This document shows, piece by piece, positions 1-11,329 of a stretch of 64,000 nucleotides of DNA (position 1 is its first letter; every line of letters starts with the position of its first letter). The notes below the pieces were generated by a model. That model had not been told where the DNA came from and ran no database searches. It was given only the letters and a program-made list of their open reading frames with translations. The stretch is from Heloderma charlesbogerti. Taxonomy: Eukaryota; Chordata; Lepidosauria; Squamata; Helodermatidae. A program made the position numbers and the translations under genes. The DNA lies in the NCBI GenBank assembly GCA_026122225.1, contig JANEZZ010000739.1:1674001-1738000 (forward strand). The letters are read 5' to 3'.

Positions 1-2108
1 TGAAGAACATCGGGAAAACCACTAAACCATTCAGGTATGACCTAAATCATATCCCTGATGAATATACAGTGGAGGTGAGGAATAGATTTCAGGGATTAGA
101 CCTGATAGACAGAGTGCCTGAGGAACTATGGACAGAGGTCCGTAACATTGTTCAGGAGGCAGCAACGAAATCCGTCCCAAAGAAAAAGAAATGCAAGAAA
201 GCCAAGTGGCTGTCTGATGAGGCTTTACAAGTAGCTCACGAAAGAAGGGAAGCGAAAAGCAAGGGAGAAAGGGGAAGATATACCCAACTGAATGCAGAGT
301 TCCAGAGAATAGCAAGGAGAGACAAGAAGGCCTTCTTAAATGAACAATGCAAAGAAATCGAGGAAAACAACAGAATGGGAAAGACTAGAGATCTCTTCAA
401 GAAAATTGGAGATCTCAAGAGAACATTTTGTGCAAAGACGAGCATGATAAAGGACAAAGAAGGCAGGGACCTAACAGAAGCAGATGAGATTAAGAAGAGG
501 TGGCAAGAATGCACAGAAGAACTATACAGGAAAGATCTGAATGTCCCTGATAGCCATGATAGTGCGGTCACTGAACTTGAGCCAGACATCCTAGAGAGTG
601 AAGTCAAGTGGGCCTTAGGAAGCATTAGTAACAACAAAGCTAGCGGAGATGACAGTATTCCAGCCGAGCTATTAAAAATCCTAAAAGATGATGCTGTTAA
701 AGTGCTGCATTCAATATGCCAACAAATCTGGAACACTCAACAGTGGCCACAAGACTGGAAAAGGTCAGTTTACATTCCAATTCCAAAGAAGGGCAACGCC
801 AAAGAGTGTTCAAACTACCGCACAATTGCGCTCATTTCACATGCCAGCAAGGTGATGCTCAAAATCCTACAAGCTAGGCTTCAGCAGTATGCGAACCGAG
901 AACTACCGGAAGTACAAGCTGGGTTTCGAAGAGGCAGAGGAACTAGAGATCAAATCGCCAACATTCGCTGCATCATGGAGAAAGCAAGAGAATTCCAGAA
1001 AAACGTCTATTTCTGCTTCATTGACTATGCTAAAGCCTTTGATTGTGTGGATCACAACAAACTGTGGCAAATTCTTAAAGTGATGGGAGTACCAGACCAC
1101 CTTACCTGTCTCCTGAGAAACCTGTACGAGGGTCAAGAAGCAACAGTAAGAACCAGAAATGGAACAACCGATTGGTTCAAAATTGGGAAAGGAGTACGAC
1201 AAGGCTGCATATTGTCACCCTGCTTATTTAACTTATATGCAGAGTACATCATGAGAAATGCCGGGTTGGATGAATCAGAGGTCGGAATTAAGATTGCCGG
1301 GAGAATTATCAATAACCTCTGATATGCAGACGATACCACCCTAATGGCAGAAAGCGAAGAGGATCTCAAGAGCCTCTTGTTGAGGGTGAAAGAGGAGAGT
1401 GCAAAAGCTGGTTTGAAACTCAACATTAAAAAAACTAAGATCATGTCATCTGGCCCTATCACTTCCTGGCATATAGAAGGGGAAGAAATGGAAGCAGTGA
1501 CAGATTTTACTTTCTTGGGCTCCAAGATCACCGCAGATGGTGACTGTAGCCATGAAATTAAAAGACGCTTGCTCCTTGGGAGGAAAGCTATGGCAAACCT
1601 AGACAGCATAGTAAGAAGCAGAGACATCACCTTGCTGACAAAGGTCCGTCTAATCAAAGCTATGGTTTTCCCAGTAGTAATGTATGGCTGTGAGAGCTGG
1701 ACTATAAGGAAGGCTGAGCGCCGAAGAATTGATGCTTTCGAACTGTGGTGCTGGAGAAGACTCTTACGAGTCCCCTGGACTGCAAGGAGGTCAAATCAGT
1801 CCATCCTAAAGGAAATCAACCCTGAGTGCTCATTGGAAGGACAGATAATGAAGCTGAAGCTCCAATATTTTGGCCACCTAATGTGAAGAGAAAACTCTCT
1901 GGAAAAGACCCTGATGCTGGGAAAGACTGAAGGCAAAAGGAGAAGGGGACGGCAGAGGATGAGATGGCTAGATAGCATCATGGATGCAATGAATATGAAC
2001 TTGAGCACGCTCCGGGAGAGAGCGCAGGACAGGAAGGCCTGGCGTGCTATGGTCCATGGGGTCACGAAGAGTCGGACACGACTGAACGACTGAACAACAA
2101 CAACAATA
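1..2108 (+). mobile_element. BovB (RTE-clade) LINE, copy 1, cut by the left window edge
   Basis: A non-LTR retrotransposon of the BovB family, which is abundant in squamates and known for horizontal transfer. Seen: the C-terminal part of the ORF2 endonuclease-RT linker, the complete RT domain and the characteristic 3' end (GTCACGAAGAGTCGGACACG, then a CAA repeat at about 2090-2108). The 5' part lies outside the window, so the full length and left target duplication cannot be judged. It sits directly beside a duplicated V2R 5'-flank block beginning at about 2105. Confidence 0.95.
3..2092 (+). pseudogene. BovB ORF2 (reverse transcriptase part), two in-frame stops
   Basis: The encoded protein would reverse-transcribe BovB RNA at a nicked genomic target. 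The frame is open from the window edge to a TGA at 1321-1323, resumes in the same frame to a TGA at 1884-1886, and then runs on to the element's 3' end. Seen: RT blocks including FIDYAKAFDCVDHNKLW, GVRQGCILSPCLFNLY and the catalytic YADDT box just after the first stop. Both stops are explained by C-to-T change in CGA arginine codons (LRYADD and HLMRR contexts), i.e. CpG decay, with no frameshift. It is therefore a lightly damaged, fairly recent copy. Family assignment is firm; activity is excluded by the stops. Confidence 0.9.
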
Positions 2109-2935
2109 TTAAACACACACACACACCTCTTTAAACCAGTATAAGCCACTGAGGAGGAGAGCTAGCTCATGGATTCCCTATGCTTGGGCCGACTGGCATA
2201 GATGCCATGCCACAAAATGGTCCCCAGGATCTCACCTAAGTCCTTAGTGACTCTTGTGGGCAGCTCTGCCCTCTCAATGCATGTGGGCAGCGTGATATCC
2301 GGGCAGCGCCAGCTCAGATCACTGCCACCTGTGGACCAACCAGGTTCACTGGGAGGAGATTTGAGACCCCTTGCTCAATCTGTAACCTGACCGATTGACA
2401 TTTGTGCTGCACCTCCCTCAGATGATACTGACTGGCTCCCTTCCCATCACAGGCCCACTTACCCTGATGCAAAGCCTGAGTTAGCTTGGCACCCTTCTGT
2501 TCAACCTGTTGTGACATGTGCCTATTTACATAGATGCATGCAGATTACACACACATCAACTGAACCTAGAGATGCAGAATCTTTTGACATGGAACTCTGG
2601 GTACAAAGGAAAACCTGATACCCCAAAGGCTAAGGAAGTCAGAGACCACAGACAAAGTCCTTGAAAGCCGTTATTTGAAAGAAGAACTGAAGTGAATCAC
2701 CGGATGAAGTTCATTCACCAGGGGAATTGGAATCATAAATTCAAAAGACATTAAAATGGAGACAGCAAGGGCATCATCTTATCGAGAGAGGCACCAGCCT
2801 CTGACCTCAGAGGCTACTGACGATCCTATGCAGGACAGCTGCAGCACAGGATAGAGAGTCTAGCATCTAGCTGCAGCTTCAGGGAGGAGGACAGAGGGGG
2901 ACTGGAGACCCGATAGGAAACTGTCCAAAATAGCT
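2105..2935 (-). repeat. Segmentally duplicated V2R 5'-flank block (paralogue of 57015-57815 and 16430-17640)
   Basis: Contains no coding sequence that I can support. It aligns by eye over its whole length, at high identity, with the block upstream of the intact V2R gene at 57.0-57.8 kb, and more weakly with 16.43-17.64 kb, where an LTR interrupts it. In the other two units this block lies 5' of V2R exon 1 (minus strand), so a further V2R unit probably lies to the left of the window (inference). Landmarks shared by the copies are CACTGAGGAGGAGAGC and GTTCAACCTGTTGTGACATG. Confidence 0.8.
2109..2128. repeat. short (CA)n tract
   Basis: A short run of CA dinucleotides at the BovB/flank junction. 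The paralogous block near 57.02 kb has a shorter, interrupted version, so the tract belongs to the duplicated flank and not to BovB. Confidence 0.7.
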
Positions 2936-3343
2936 TCTGCGGTCTCCTCCCCTCCATCAACATGCTCCATTTACAAGCATAGTGAGGGCAGCGGGTTGGG
3001 AAGAACTGTGCTGGCTATGAGGGGGCAAGGAAGGGGGCAAGGAAGGGGGCGGGGAGTGCCATTTCTGGGAACTGAGGTTGGACGTCCTTATTTCCCAGAA
3101 ACAAACAAACAAATTGTGCCGGCTATGGGGGGGGGCAGGGTAAGGGGTGGGGAGTGCAGTTTCTGGGGTTGGGTGACCTTGTTTCCCAGGAACCAAAAAA
3201 AAATCCTATGGCTGCCTAGATAATGTCTAGTGGCATGGGACTGCCACTTTTAAAAGAAGACAAGAATTTAAATTTCAGTGATATACCTAGATACATCAAT
3301 ATACAGAAAGTGAGTGAGTGAGTGAGTGTATGTGTGTGTGCGC

Positions 3344-3396
<53 letters not shown>

Positions 3397-3985
3397 AACT
3401 CTACCATTACCCAGAGTCATGCACTTGCCTCAGGCATCAGATTTTGGGAATCAAGGGAAGGACACCCAATGCTAGTTGTTTAGTTTGTCATTCTTGTATT
3501 TTTAAGGTCCACGATGAGGAGGGGGGATAGCAGGATTTTCTGCCTTGTGTGCCAGAGTAGCCTGGCTTGACTTGCGTGGGTGAGGAGTGCGAGTTGTCGA
3601 TCCTCCCAAGGCAACCAATTTTCTGGGGCCAGCCCTGATGTCTGACTGAGAAGAGGAGTAGTGTTGGGAGTGGGACCTTGAAGATAATTTCATATTGACA
3701 TATTAAATTTAAGCACTGAGCATTAAACAGCATTGAGTATATGAATTGTATCCTCAGCTCCTGTCCATCTTGATTTGCTACACAGAATGAGGAGGGGGGT
3801 GGTTGGCTGGGTCCAGGAGGATGTAAATTACTCTTTGAGAGAGGGCTGGTGGTACCAGCCTTCTTAAAAACGGCACTAATCAGGCTGTTCCTGCAAAAAA
3901 CCCTAAGCTTGACCCAGAAGTGGAGGAGAACTAGGAACTTCGCTGCCCCTAGCCACCCTCTGCGATGACCTTTGCTGAAAGAAAG
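2936..3985. other. Non-coding intergenic sequence; part duplicated at 18416-18830
   Basis: No gene is visible. Two purine-rich copies of a roughly 75-bp motif occur near 3000-3190 (GTGCTGGCTATG / GTGCCGGCTATG followed by G-rich runs and TTTCCCAGAAAC-like segments). From about 3190 the sequence resembles 18416-18830 (CTAGATACAT..., GGCCAGCCCTGATGTCTGACT..., TTTAAATTTAAGCACT), so it is another part of the duplicated V2R unit. Open frames here come from the microsatellite. Confidence 0.6.
3310..3392. repeat. (GAGT)n/(TG)n/(GA)n compound microsatellite
   Basis: Adjacent runs of GAGT, TG (with a few CG) and about 17 GA units. The frames through it encode only Cys-Val/Arg-Glu or Ser-Leu repeats. 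The paralogous position near 18.46 kb has a (TG)n tract without the GA run. Confidence 0.9.
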
Positions 3986-4485
3986 ATGGGAGTGCAACCG
4001 TGTTGGTTCTGTTGGACCCCACAGTGGCTTTTGATACCATTGACCATGGTATCCTTCTGGATCAGCTCTCTGGGTTGGGAAACTGGGGCACTGTTTTACA
4101 GTAGTTCCATTGCTACTTGGATGGGCATTTCCAGAGGATGAAATGAGAAGACAAAAGTGAAATCTTGCGCGTCCAGAACACAGTTCCACAGCTAGGGCTC
4201 ACCGTGCCAAAGTCCCCATTAGAACAAACGATTGCTGAACCATCCAGCAACATCAGAGCAGACCTTCAGCTTCACAGCGAGGCACATGGGATCCTGCCAG
4301 AAAGGCATTCCAGTCTAGGATAAATCATAATAGTTTTTAGTACGTGTTGTTGTCTATTTTGTCCATATGGTTTTATGTAAATGTTTTTTAAACTTTGTCT
4401 ATTGTATTTTAATGTTTTTACTTTTGTACACTGCCCAGAGAGCTTCGGCTATGGGGCAGTATAGAAATATAATAAATAATTATTA
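3986..4485 (+). mobile_element. L2-like LINE remnant with 3' tail
   Basis: Seen: degraded RT coding near 4004-4100 that reads like the L2/CR1-group box 'VLLDLSAAFDTIDHGILL', and a terminal CCCAGAGAGCTTCGGCTATG followed by GGCAGTATAGAAATATAATAAAT. The same 3' tail occurs at about 22.40-22.47, 48.48-48.54 and 54.34-54.41 kb. The region between RT remnant and tail is internally deleted. Clade name rests on recall of squamate L2 3' ends. Confidence 0.6.
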
Positions 4486-5110
4486 GTAATTCCACGTCTC
4501 TAACCCTTTGAAAAATATTACCGGGCAGTTTTCTCAGCCTGTTCCTCAAAGAAAGGATCTTAAACATGTCTTACAGCAAATGAAATTAGGAGATGTTCCT
4601 AGACGTAAAGCTGCTTAGTCTTGCCCCACCAAAGAAAACACGCTGCACGTGTTTACATAGGTCCCACGAAGTCTGAGGGGATTTTCTAGTGAGTATGCTT
4701 AGGATTTCAATACAGCTCCAACAGTCTGTCACATGCTTATGAGGTTTGATCTTTCATATCACACAGTCCCCTTTCCGCACAGATATGCGGAGCTTCTGTT
4801 TTGAAAGGGGGATAGTGGCCTAAATCCAATTGCTACTCTCAGCTAGAGTAGACACACTGAACCAATGGGAAATTGCTAAGTCCACACTTCTCTACGTTGC
4901 ATTGCTTCAACGGGTCTCCTCTGGTGGGGACTTGGAACTGGATCAGTGATCTGACCTGCTTGCTATGGACTCATCTCAAATATGCAGGTACCACTGTGTA
5001 GATGTCAGCAGAAGAGTAGCATTTCACATGACCAGGTGTGTTTTGACAATGGTGGGAACAATGTAAAACTCCCACTACTCTAGGATGTAGTTTGTGGGCA
5101 AATATCCTAC
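4482..5110. repeat. Segmental duplication partner of 63372-64000
   Basis: Non-coding. It aligns almost base for base with the last 629 bases of the window, with roughly one difference per 15-20 bases and only tiny indels. It begins immediately after the L2 tail here and after unrelated sequence there. This is the most similar intergenic pair in the window, implying a relatively recent duplication within the V2R cluster. Confidence 0.85.
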
Positions 5111-5389
5111 AATTTCTGTTGTGATTGCTACATATGCGTAACAAACGCAGTCCTGCCAGGTTTCCATACTGTTACAGCTGAATGCAATGTCGAGTGTAGC
5201 TAGCTAGATTACAGATTAGTCTGAACTGAGGTAACTTGCAAACAGAAGAGTCGGATTTCTTTGAACAGAGAATGATCAACACAAGAAGCTTCAATGGGCT
5301 ATGGATAATGTTGAGAGGGATCCCCACTAGTCAAGGCTTACCAGCAACAGCAGAATCCTAGCCATATCTACTCAGAAGTCCCATTAAGT
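5111..5389. other. Non-coding flank, left side of BovB copy 2
   Basis: No gene or named repeat is visible. It continues directly into the target duplication of BovB copy 2, and with 9519 onward it forms the pre-insertion locus. Confidence 0.5.
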
Positions 5390-5981
5390 TCTATGGGGTT
5401 TGTTGTTGTTGTTGTTGTTCAGTCGTTAAGTCATGTCCGACTCTTCGTGACCCCATGGACCATAGCACGCCAGGCCTTCCTGTCCTCCGCTCTCTCCCGG
5501 AGTGTGCTCAAGTTCATATTCATTGCATTGGTGATGCTAACTAGCCATCTCATCCTCTGCCATCGCCTTCTCCTTTTGCCTTCAATCTTTCCCAGCATTA
5601 GAGTCTTTTCCAGGAAGTTTTCTCTTCGCATTAGGTGGCCAAAATATTTGAGCTTCAGCTTCAGTGTCTATCCTTCCAATGAGCACTCAGGGTTGATTTC
5701 CCTTAGGATGGACTGATTTGACCTCCTTGCAGTCCACGGGAGTTGTAAGAGTCTTCTCCAGCACCACAGTTCGAAAGCATCAATTCTTCAGAGCTCAGCC
5801 TTCCTTATAGTCCAGCTCTCACAGCCATACATTACTACTGGGAAAACCATAGCTTTGATTATACGAACCTTTGTCGGCAAGGTGATGTCTCTGCTTCTTA
5901 CTATGCTGTCTAGCTGTGCTATAGCTTTCCTCCCAAGGAGCAAGCGTCTCTTAATTTCATGGCTACAGTCACCGTCTGCGG

Positions 5982-6755
5982 TAGGGATGTATGAAAGTTC
6001 TGCCACGGATCTCGGGAAGGCCGAATGCCAGCGCATTCGGCCCCCCCAAATGGGTGGCGGAACGGCCCGCCCCCCGCCCCCCCCGGGATGGGACTTACCT
6101 GAGGCAGATCTTCCTGGCGGCGGCGGCCCGGGTGGCTCGGGTGGCGGTTCCGGCGGCAGCTCCGGCGGCGGTTCGGTCCGCCATTTCCAAGTTTTTAAAA
6201 AAACAACAACAAAAAACGTGATAGGCTATCACGGCTAAATTTAAAAAAAAACACTGTGATAGGCTACGTAAATCTTTACGTAACCTATCACGGTCGAATA
6301 AAAACAAAAACAAAAACGCGCGTACGCAAATGGCAGCTACGCTATGCTATTTGCGTTCCCCTTATTTTTGCCGTCTTAGTCTAGGTAAATGTTTACGTAG
6401 ACTAAGACGTGCCAAAATAAGGAACGTAAATGGCGGCGCCCATGGGTGCCGCCATTTGCGTACGCGCGTTTTTGTTTTTTTCTAATCAGCCATGATAGGC
6501 TATGTAAACATTTACATAGCCTATCATGGCTGACTGACTGCAGGGACGCAAACGGCAGCGGCTACAGCCGCCACCATTTGCATCCCTGCTAGCCAGCAGC
6601 CAGATGTTCAGCTGCTGGCAGAGCCAGGTGGCGGCTCTGCAGAATCGCTGTGGAGCACAGCCAGCCGGCCAGGATTCTGGGGGGGTGGAACAGAGCGCCT
6701 TCCCCCCAACCATCAGCATAATCCCCGAAAGGTAAGTACCTTTCGTACATCCCTA
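5982..6755. mobile_element. hAT-like palindromic MITE, copy 1 (A-B orientation)
   Basis: 774 bp. Ends are TAGGGATGTATGAAAG and CTTTCGTACATCCCTA. The perfect 8-bp target duplication GTCTGCGG lies at 5974-5981 and 6756-6763, inside BovB copy 2. Internal hairpins of the ATAGGCTACGTAA / TTACGTAGCCTAT type lie near 6260-6290 and 6490-6535, with a GTCTACGT central hairpin near 6375-6410. No transposase is encoded. The 8-bp duplication and TAGGGATG ends fit the hAT superfamily. Confidence 0.93.
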
Positions 6756-8111
6756 GTCTGCGGTGATCTTGGAGCCCAAGTAAGTAAAATCTGTCACTGC
6801 TTCCATTTCTTCCCATTCTATATCCTAGGAAGTGAAGGGGCCAGATGCCATGATCTTAGTTTTTTAAATGTTGAGTTTCAAACAAGCTCTTTAGATCCTC
6901 TTCGCTTTCTGCCATTAGGGTGGTATCGTCTGCGTATCTGAGGTTGTTGATAATTCTCCTGGCAATCTTAATTCCGACCTCTGATTCATCCAACCCGGCA
7001 TTTCTCCATGATCCAGCGAATGTTGGCGATTTGATCTCTAGTTCCTCTGCCTCTTTGAAACCCAGCTTGTACTTCTGGTAGTTCTCGGTTGAGTGCAGCA
7101 CTTTAACAGCATCATCTTTTACGATCTTAAATAGCTCAGCTGGAATACTGTCATCTCCGCTAGCTTTGTTGTTACTAATGCTTCCTAAGGCCCACTTGAC
7201 TTCACTCTCGAGGATGTCCGGCTCAAGTTCAGTGACTGCACTATCATGGCTATCAGGGACATTCAGATCTTTCCTGTATAGTTCTTCTGTGTATTCTTTC
7301 CACCTCTTCTTCATCTCATCTTTTAGGTCCCTGCCTTCTTTGTCCTTTATCATGCCCATCTTTGCACAAAACATTCCCTTGAGATCTCCGATTTTCTTGA
7401 AAAGATCTCTAGTCTTTCCCATTCTATTGTTTTCCTCGATTTCTTTGCATTGTTCATTTAAGGCCTTCTTGTCTCTCCTTGCTGTTCTCTGGAACTCTGC
7501 ATTCAGTTGGATATATCTTCCCCTTTCTACCTTGCTCTTTGCTTCCCTTCTTTCCTCAGCTACTTGTAAAGCCTCATCAGACAGCCACAGTGCTTTCTTG
7601 CATTTCTTTTTCTTTGGGATGGATTGAGTTGCTGCCTCCTGAACAATGTTATGGACCTCTGTCCATAGTTCCTCAGGCGCTCTGTCTATCAGGTCTAATC
7701 CCTTAAATCTATTCCTCACCTCCACTGTATAATCATAAGGGATATGATTTAGGTCATACCTGAATGGTTTAGTGGTTTTCCCTACGTTTTTCAATTTCAG
7801 CCAAAATTTTGCAAGAAGCAGCTCATTATCTGAGCCATAGTAAGCTCCAGGTCTTGTTTTTAGTGACTGTATAGAGCTTCTCCATCTTTGGCTGCAAAGG
7901 ACATAACCAATCTGATTTCGATATTGACCATCTGGTGATGTCCATGTGTAGAGTCGCCTCTTGTGCTGTTGGAAAAGAGTGTTTGCTATGATCAGCGTGT
8001 TCTCTTGGCAAAACTTGATTAGCCTTTGTCCTGCTTCATTTTGTACACCAAGGCCATGCTTGCCTGTTATCCCAGTGATTTCATGACTTCCTACTTTAGC
8101 TTTCCAAGCCC

Positions 8112-8699
8112 TAGGGATGTCAAAGAATTCCGCCACGGATCTCGGGGAGGCCGAATGCCAGTGCATTCGGCCCACCGAAATCGGTGGTGGATTGGCCTGA
8201 CCCCCTGCCCCCCCGGGATGAGACTTACCTGGGGCGGATCTTCCTGGAGGTGGCAGCTCCGGCGGCGGCTCTGGCGGGGGTTCGGCGGCGGCGGCCAGTC
8301 TTCCGACTGGCTGCCACTGCTGCCAATTCCAGTTAAAAAAAAAAGTCATAATATGCTACGTAAATGTTTAGATGGCCTATCATGTCTGACTTTAAAAAAA
8401 AAACACCCACGCGTGGTTTCTTTTTTTTTTATAAGTCAGATGTGATAGGCTACGTAAATATTTACATAGCCCAACACGGCTGACTGCAGGGACGCAAACG
8501 GCGGTGGCTACGGCTGCCACGATTTGCGTCCCTGCTAGCCAGCAGCCGGATGTCCGGCAGCTGGCGGAGCCGGACGGCGGCTTCGCAGAATCCCTGTGGA
8601 GCACAGCTGGCCGTCCAGGATTCTGGGGGGAGGGACGGAACGCCTCACCCCCACCATAAACATAATCCGTGAAAGGTAAGTGACTTTCGTACATCCCTA
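8112..8699. mobile_element. hAT-like palindromic MITE, copy 2
   Basis: 588 bp. It begins TAGGGATGTCAAAG and ends CTTTCGTACATCCCTA. The target duplications CCAAGCCC (8104-8111) and CCAATCCC (8700-8707) differ at one base. It lies inside the endonuclease coding part of BovB copy 2. The central block is shortened relative to copy 3. Confidence 0.9.
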
Positions 8700-9518
8700 C
8701 CAATCCCCTATGATGAAGAAGACATCTTTTTTTGGTGTTAGTTCTAGAAGGTGTTGTAGGTCTTCATAGAACCAATCAAGCTCAGCTTCTTCAGCCTCTG
8801 TGGATTGGGGCATAGACTTGAATTACTGTGATGTTGAACAGTTTGCCTTGGATTCGTACTGAGATCATTCTATCATTTTTGACATTGTACCCCAGTACTG
8901 CTTTCCCCACCCTTTTGTTGACTATGAGTGCTACTCCATTTCTTCTAAGGGATTCTTGCCCACAGTAGTAGATATGATGGTCACCTGAATTAAATTTGCC
9001 CATGCCTATCCATTTTAGTTCACTGATTCCCAAGATGTCGATGTTCAATCTTGCCATCTCATGTTTGACCACCTCCAGCTTACATTCATTCATTGACCTT
9101 ACATTCCAGGTTCCTAAACAATATTGTTCTTTACAGCATCGGATTTTCTTTTCACCACCAGACACATCCACAGCTGAGTGTCCTTTTGGCTTTGGCCCAG
9201 CTGCTTCACTCTTTCTGGCACTACTTGTGAATTCCCTCTGCTCTTCCCCAGTAGTATATTGGAAACCTTCTGACCTGATGGGCTCATCTTCCGGCATCAT
9301 ATCTTTTAGCCTTGTGATAAGTTTCATGGGGTTTTCTTGGCAAGAATACTGGAGTGGGTTGCCATTTCCTTCTCCAGTGGACCACATTTTGTCAGAACTC
9401 TCCACCATGACCTGTCCATCTTGGGTGGCTCTGCACGGCATAGCTTATAGCTTCACTGAGTTATGCAAGCCCCTTTGCCACAACAAGGCAGTGATCCATG
9501 AAGGGGTCTATGGGGTTT

Positions 9519-10220
9519 AGTCCTCACTAAGTATGTGTGTTTAGAACTGCATCCTTCAGGGGCATCAATTTTTGCTCTTGAGTGTTCCCATCTCAAAACT
9601 GCACAACACTAGGCTCCCCTCTTCCTACAATGGCCTCTGGCGACTGGCCTGAGGGCACTTAAACTCTTCTTCCCAGAAACAAATAGGCTAGATTAAATGT
9701 TGCCTATCCAGGCTTTGTAAACAGGTGAGAAGGAATGATCCCTTCACTTCAGCTAGACCTCGGAACACACACTTTTAGCTAAGGTTTCTATCGTAATTTC
9801 CCACCAGATAAATATTTTCTCATGTTTTGGACTTTCTGTTTTTTACTTGAATTACATGCTCTGAACAACCATGGTAGATGCTTCATGTATCATGCTTCAT
9901 GATATCACCAGGGCCCGCTGCCTTGACATCACCATGGGCCATCTCTAGGTCTCAGGTTTGGATCCCGAAATTTCAGGGCCTGGGATGTTCCAGACCTGGG
10001 AACTCTGCTCATGACATCCTTCTACTCTAACAGCTTACGTGGTTCCGGCGATCATAGCAGCAGCATCCTATGGTAAAAACTTAGCTCCCATTTGACTCCG
10101 GAGTGTTGGACACAGCAGAAGGCAACCACCCTTTAAAATCATTTGGAATGCAATACCCAACATGACCCAAGCAGGAACTCAACTCTCAACAAGGATGGCA
10201 GTGGTGTCTGGAAGCTGAGC
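9519..10220. other. Non-coding sequence without recognised features
   Basis: No exon, LINE or TIR element could be recognised. A V2R seven-TM exon for the broken cysteine-rich exon at 11.33 kb would be expected on this side, but none is present. Confidence 0.5.
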
Positions 10221-11329
10221 TGGGCAGGGAGCAGGGCTGGGGGTGGGGATTCTCATTTCTACCACCCATCCCAATCTGCCAGCTGAGGCAAGAGGCTTGC
10301 TGAGCCTAGTGGTAGGGCTGGTGTTGGGTGCTGTGTCTACCTGGGTTTGATTTCTTTGGGATGGTAGTCACTGGAGGCTTATGGCATTTTTCAGTATTTG
10401 AGTTTATTTACAAATAGGCAGGTGGGACATAGGTGGAAGAAAACACTCCAATACCAACCCTGCCTGTCCCACATCAGATCTCCAGAGAGCGAGATGTAAT
10501 CCTGAAATATTTTCAGAGGTTACACCTCAATTCACTGTCATTCTCATACATTCTCCATCTTTTTCTCCCAAGAGTTCTTGTAGTGTTTCTCAGTCACACC
10601 TAGCTTGTCCCCTCCCCCTTGCTGGAGAGAGTGAATAAGGATGAGTCACCTTCTCTAACTATCCCCAAGCCCTTCCAGGGCATTTTTCTTTACAGTCTAT
10701 AACAGAACATGTGTCTTCAAACATTGCCATGGACTATTAAGGAACATTGGTAGTCCTGCCTCTATTAACCCTCCCCAGTCCAGTTCCCCACAAACTTTAC
10801 ATATCAGTCTGCCTGTCTATCATTCATCCATCTATAACTGTATATAGTAAAATTTTCACAGACACTATAATTCTTCTCCCTGGCATCTACCTCTCTATAT
10901 TGAGTAATTTCTGTCTTTTTTGATATAGAGAATATTGGATTACATGTCTGATATGGAGTCAGACACCAAGCTATCCTGATACAAAGTATGCATCTGTATT
11001 TGATCACCATGTTCTTTATCAGTAGCTACTTATATATGCCATTCTTCTTCCCTTTACCTATGAACCACATTTCCAACTAAAACAGACCATGAATCCAACA
11101 TGTTCCGTGACAAAAAGCACAACCAAGCATAACTAGTCCTGAATGTAAAAGAGAGGTTTACATTCTTGTATAAGAAGTGCTCTAGCTATATAGCCTGATA
11201 TTCAAGGGTGGGTGACATCTTCCTACTCCTTCCAGACCACAGGCCATGCCAATTTTCATTACATGGGTTTTGCTGGATATGGTATGGTATGTAGCATGCT
11301 TGACATCTGTGAAGAACTATGACTCCTAC
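10221..11329 (-). repeat. V2R intron-5 block duplicated at about 42340-45900
   Basis: Non-coding. It matches the intron between the cysteine-rich and seven-TM exons of the intact V2R: GGGCTGGTGTTGGGTGCTGTG at 10.31 kb against GGGCTGGCCTTGGGTGCTGTG at 42.40 kb, TTTGAGTTTATTTACAA in both, and CATCTACCT..GTAATTTCT at 10.88 and 44.61 kb. The hAT insertions and the CACA-rich minisatellite of the 42-45 kb copy are absent here. Confidence 0.75.

Larger units (their letters stand above)
5420..9441 (-). pseudogene. BovB ORF2 (APE endonuclease + partial RT), broken
   Basis: On the minus strand from the right: endonuclease N-terminus with CLGTWNVRSM, ILGISELKWIG and VIQVYAPI (about 9441-8750), a hAT insertion (8112-8699), the endonuclease C-terminus with GSDNELLLAKFWLKLK (about 7900-7780), the linker and early RT to about 7100, and then an abrupt jump to RNAGLDESEVGIKIA and RYADDTTLMAESEEDL. 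The RT palm between 'VLHS' and 'RNAGLDES' is missing. A second hAT insertion (5982-6755) interrupts the C-terminal part, which resumes with TADGDCSHEIKRRLLLGRKA. The loss of the palm and the insertions make it non-functional. Confidence 0.9.
5402..9506 (-). mobile_element. BovB LINE, copy 2, interrupted by two hAT elements
   Basis: The 3' end with a GTT repeat (CAA on the coding strand) lies at the left. The 5' end with the start of ORF2 lies at the right. The insertion is flanked by a 12-bp target duplication, TCTATGGGGTTT at 5390-5401 and 9507-9518. Removing the two hAT insertions and their duplications leaves about 2.7 kb, short of a full BovB (about 3.2 kb) because the central RT segment is deleted. 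Both hAT elements entered after BovB did. Confidence 0.95.

Noticed and set aside
3216..3530. Open frames over 3.2-3.5 kb with Arg-Glu or Ser-Leu repeats
   Set aside because: They translate the GAGT/TG/GA microsatellite; no initiation context or domain.
9519..11329. A seven-TM exon expected downstream of P1 exon 5
   Set aside because: No TM-rich frame or V2R motif was found on the minus strand in this interval.
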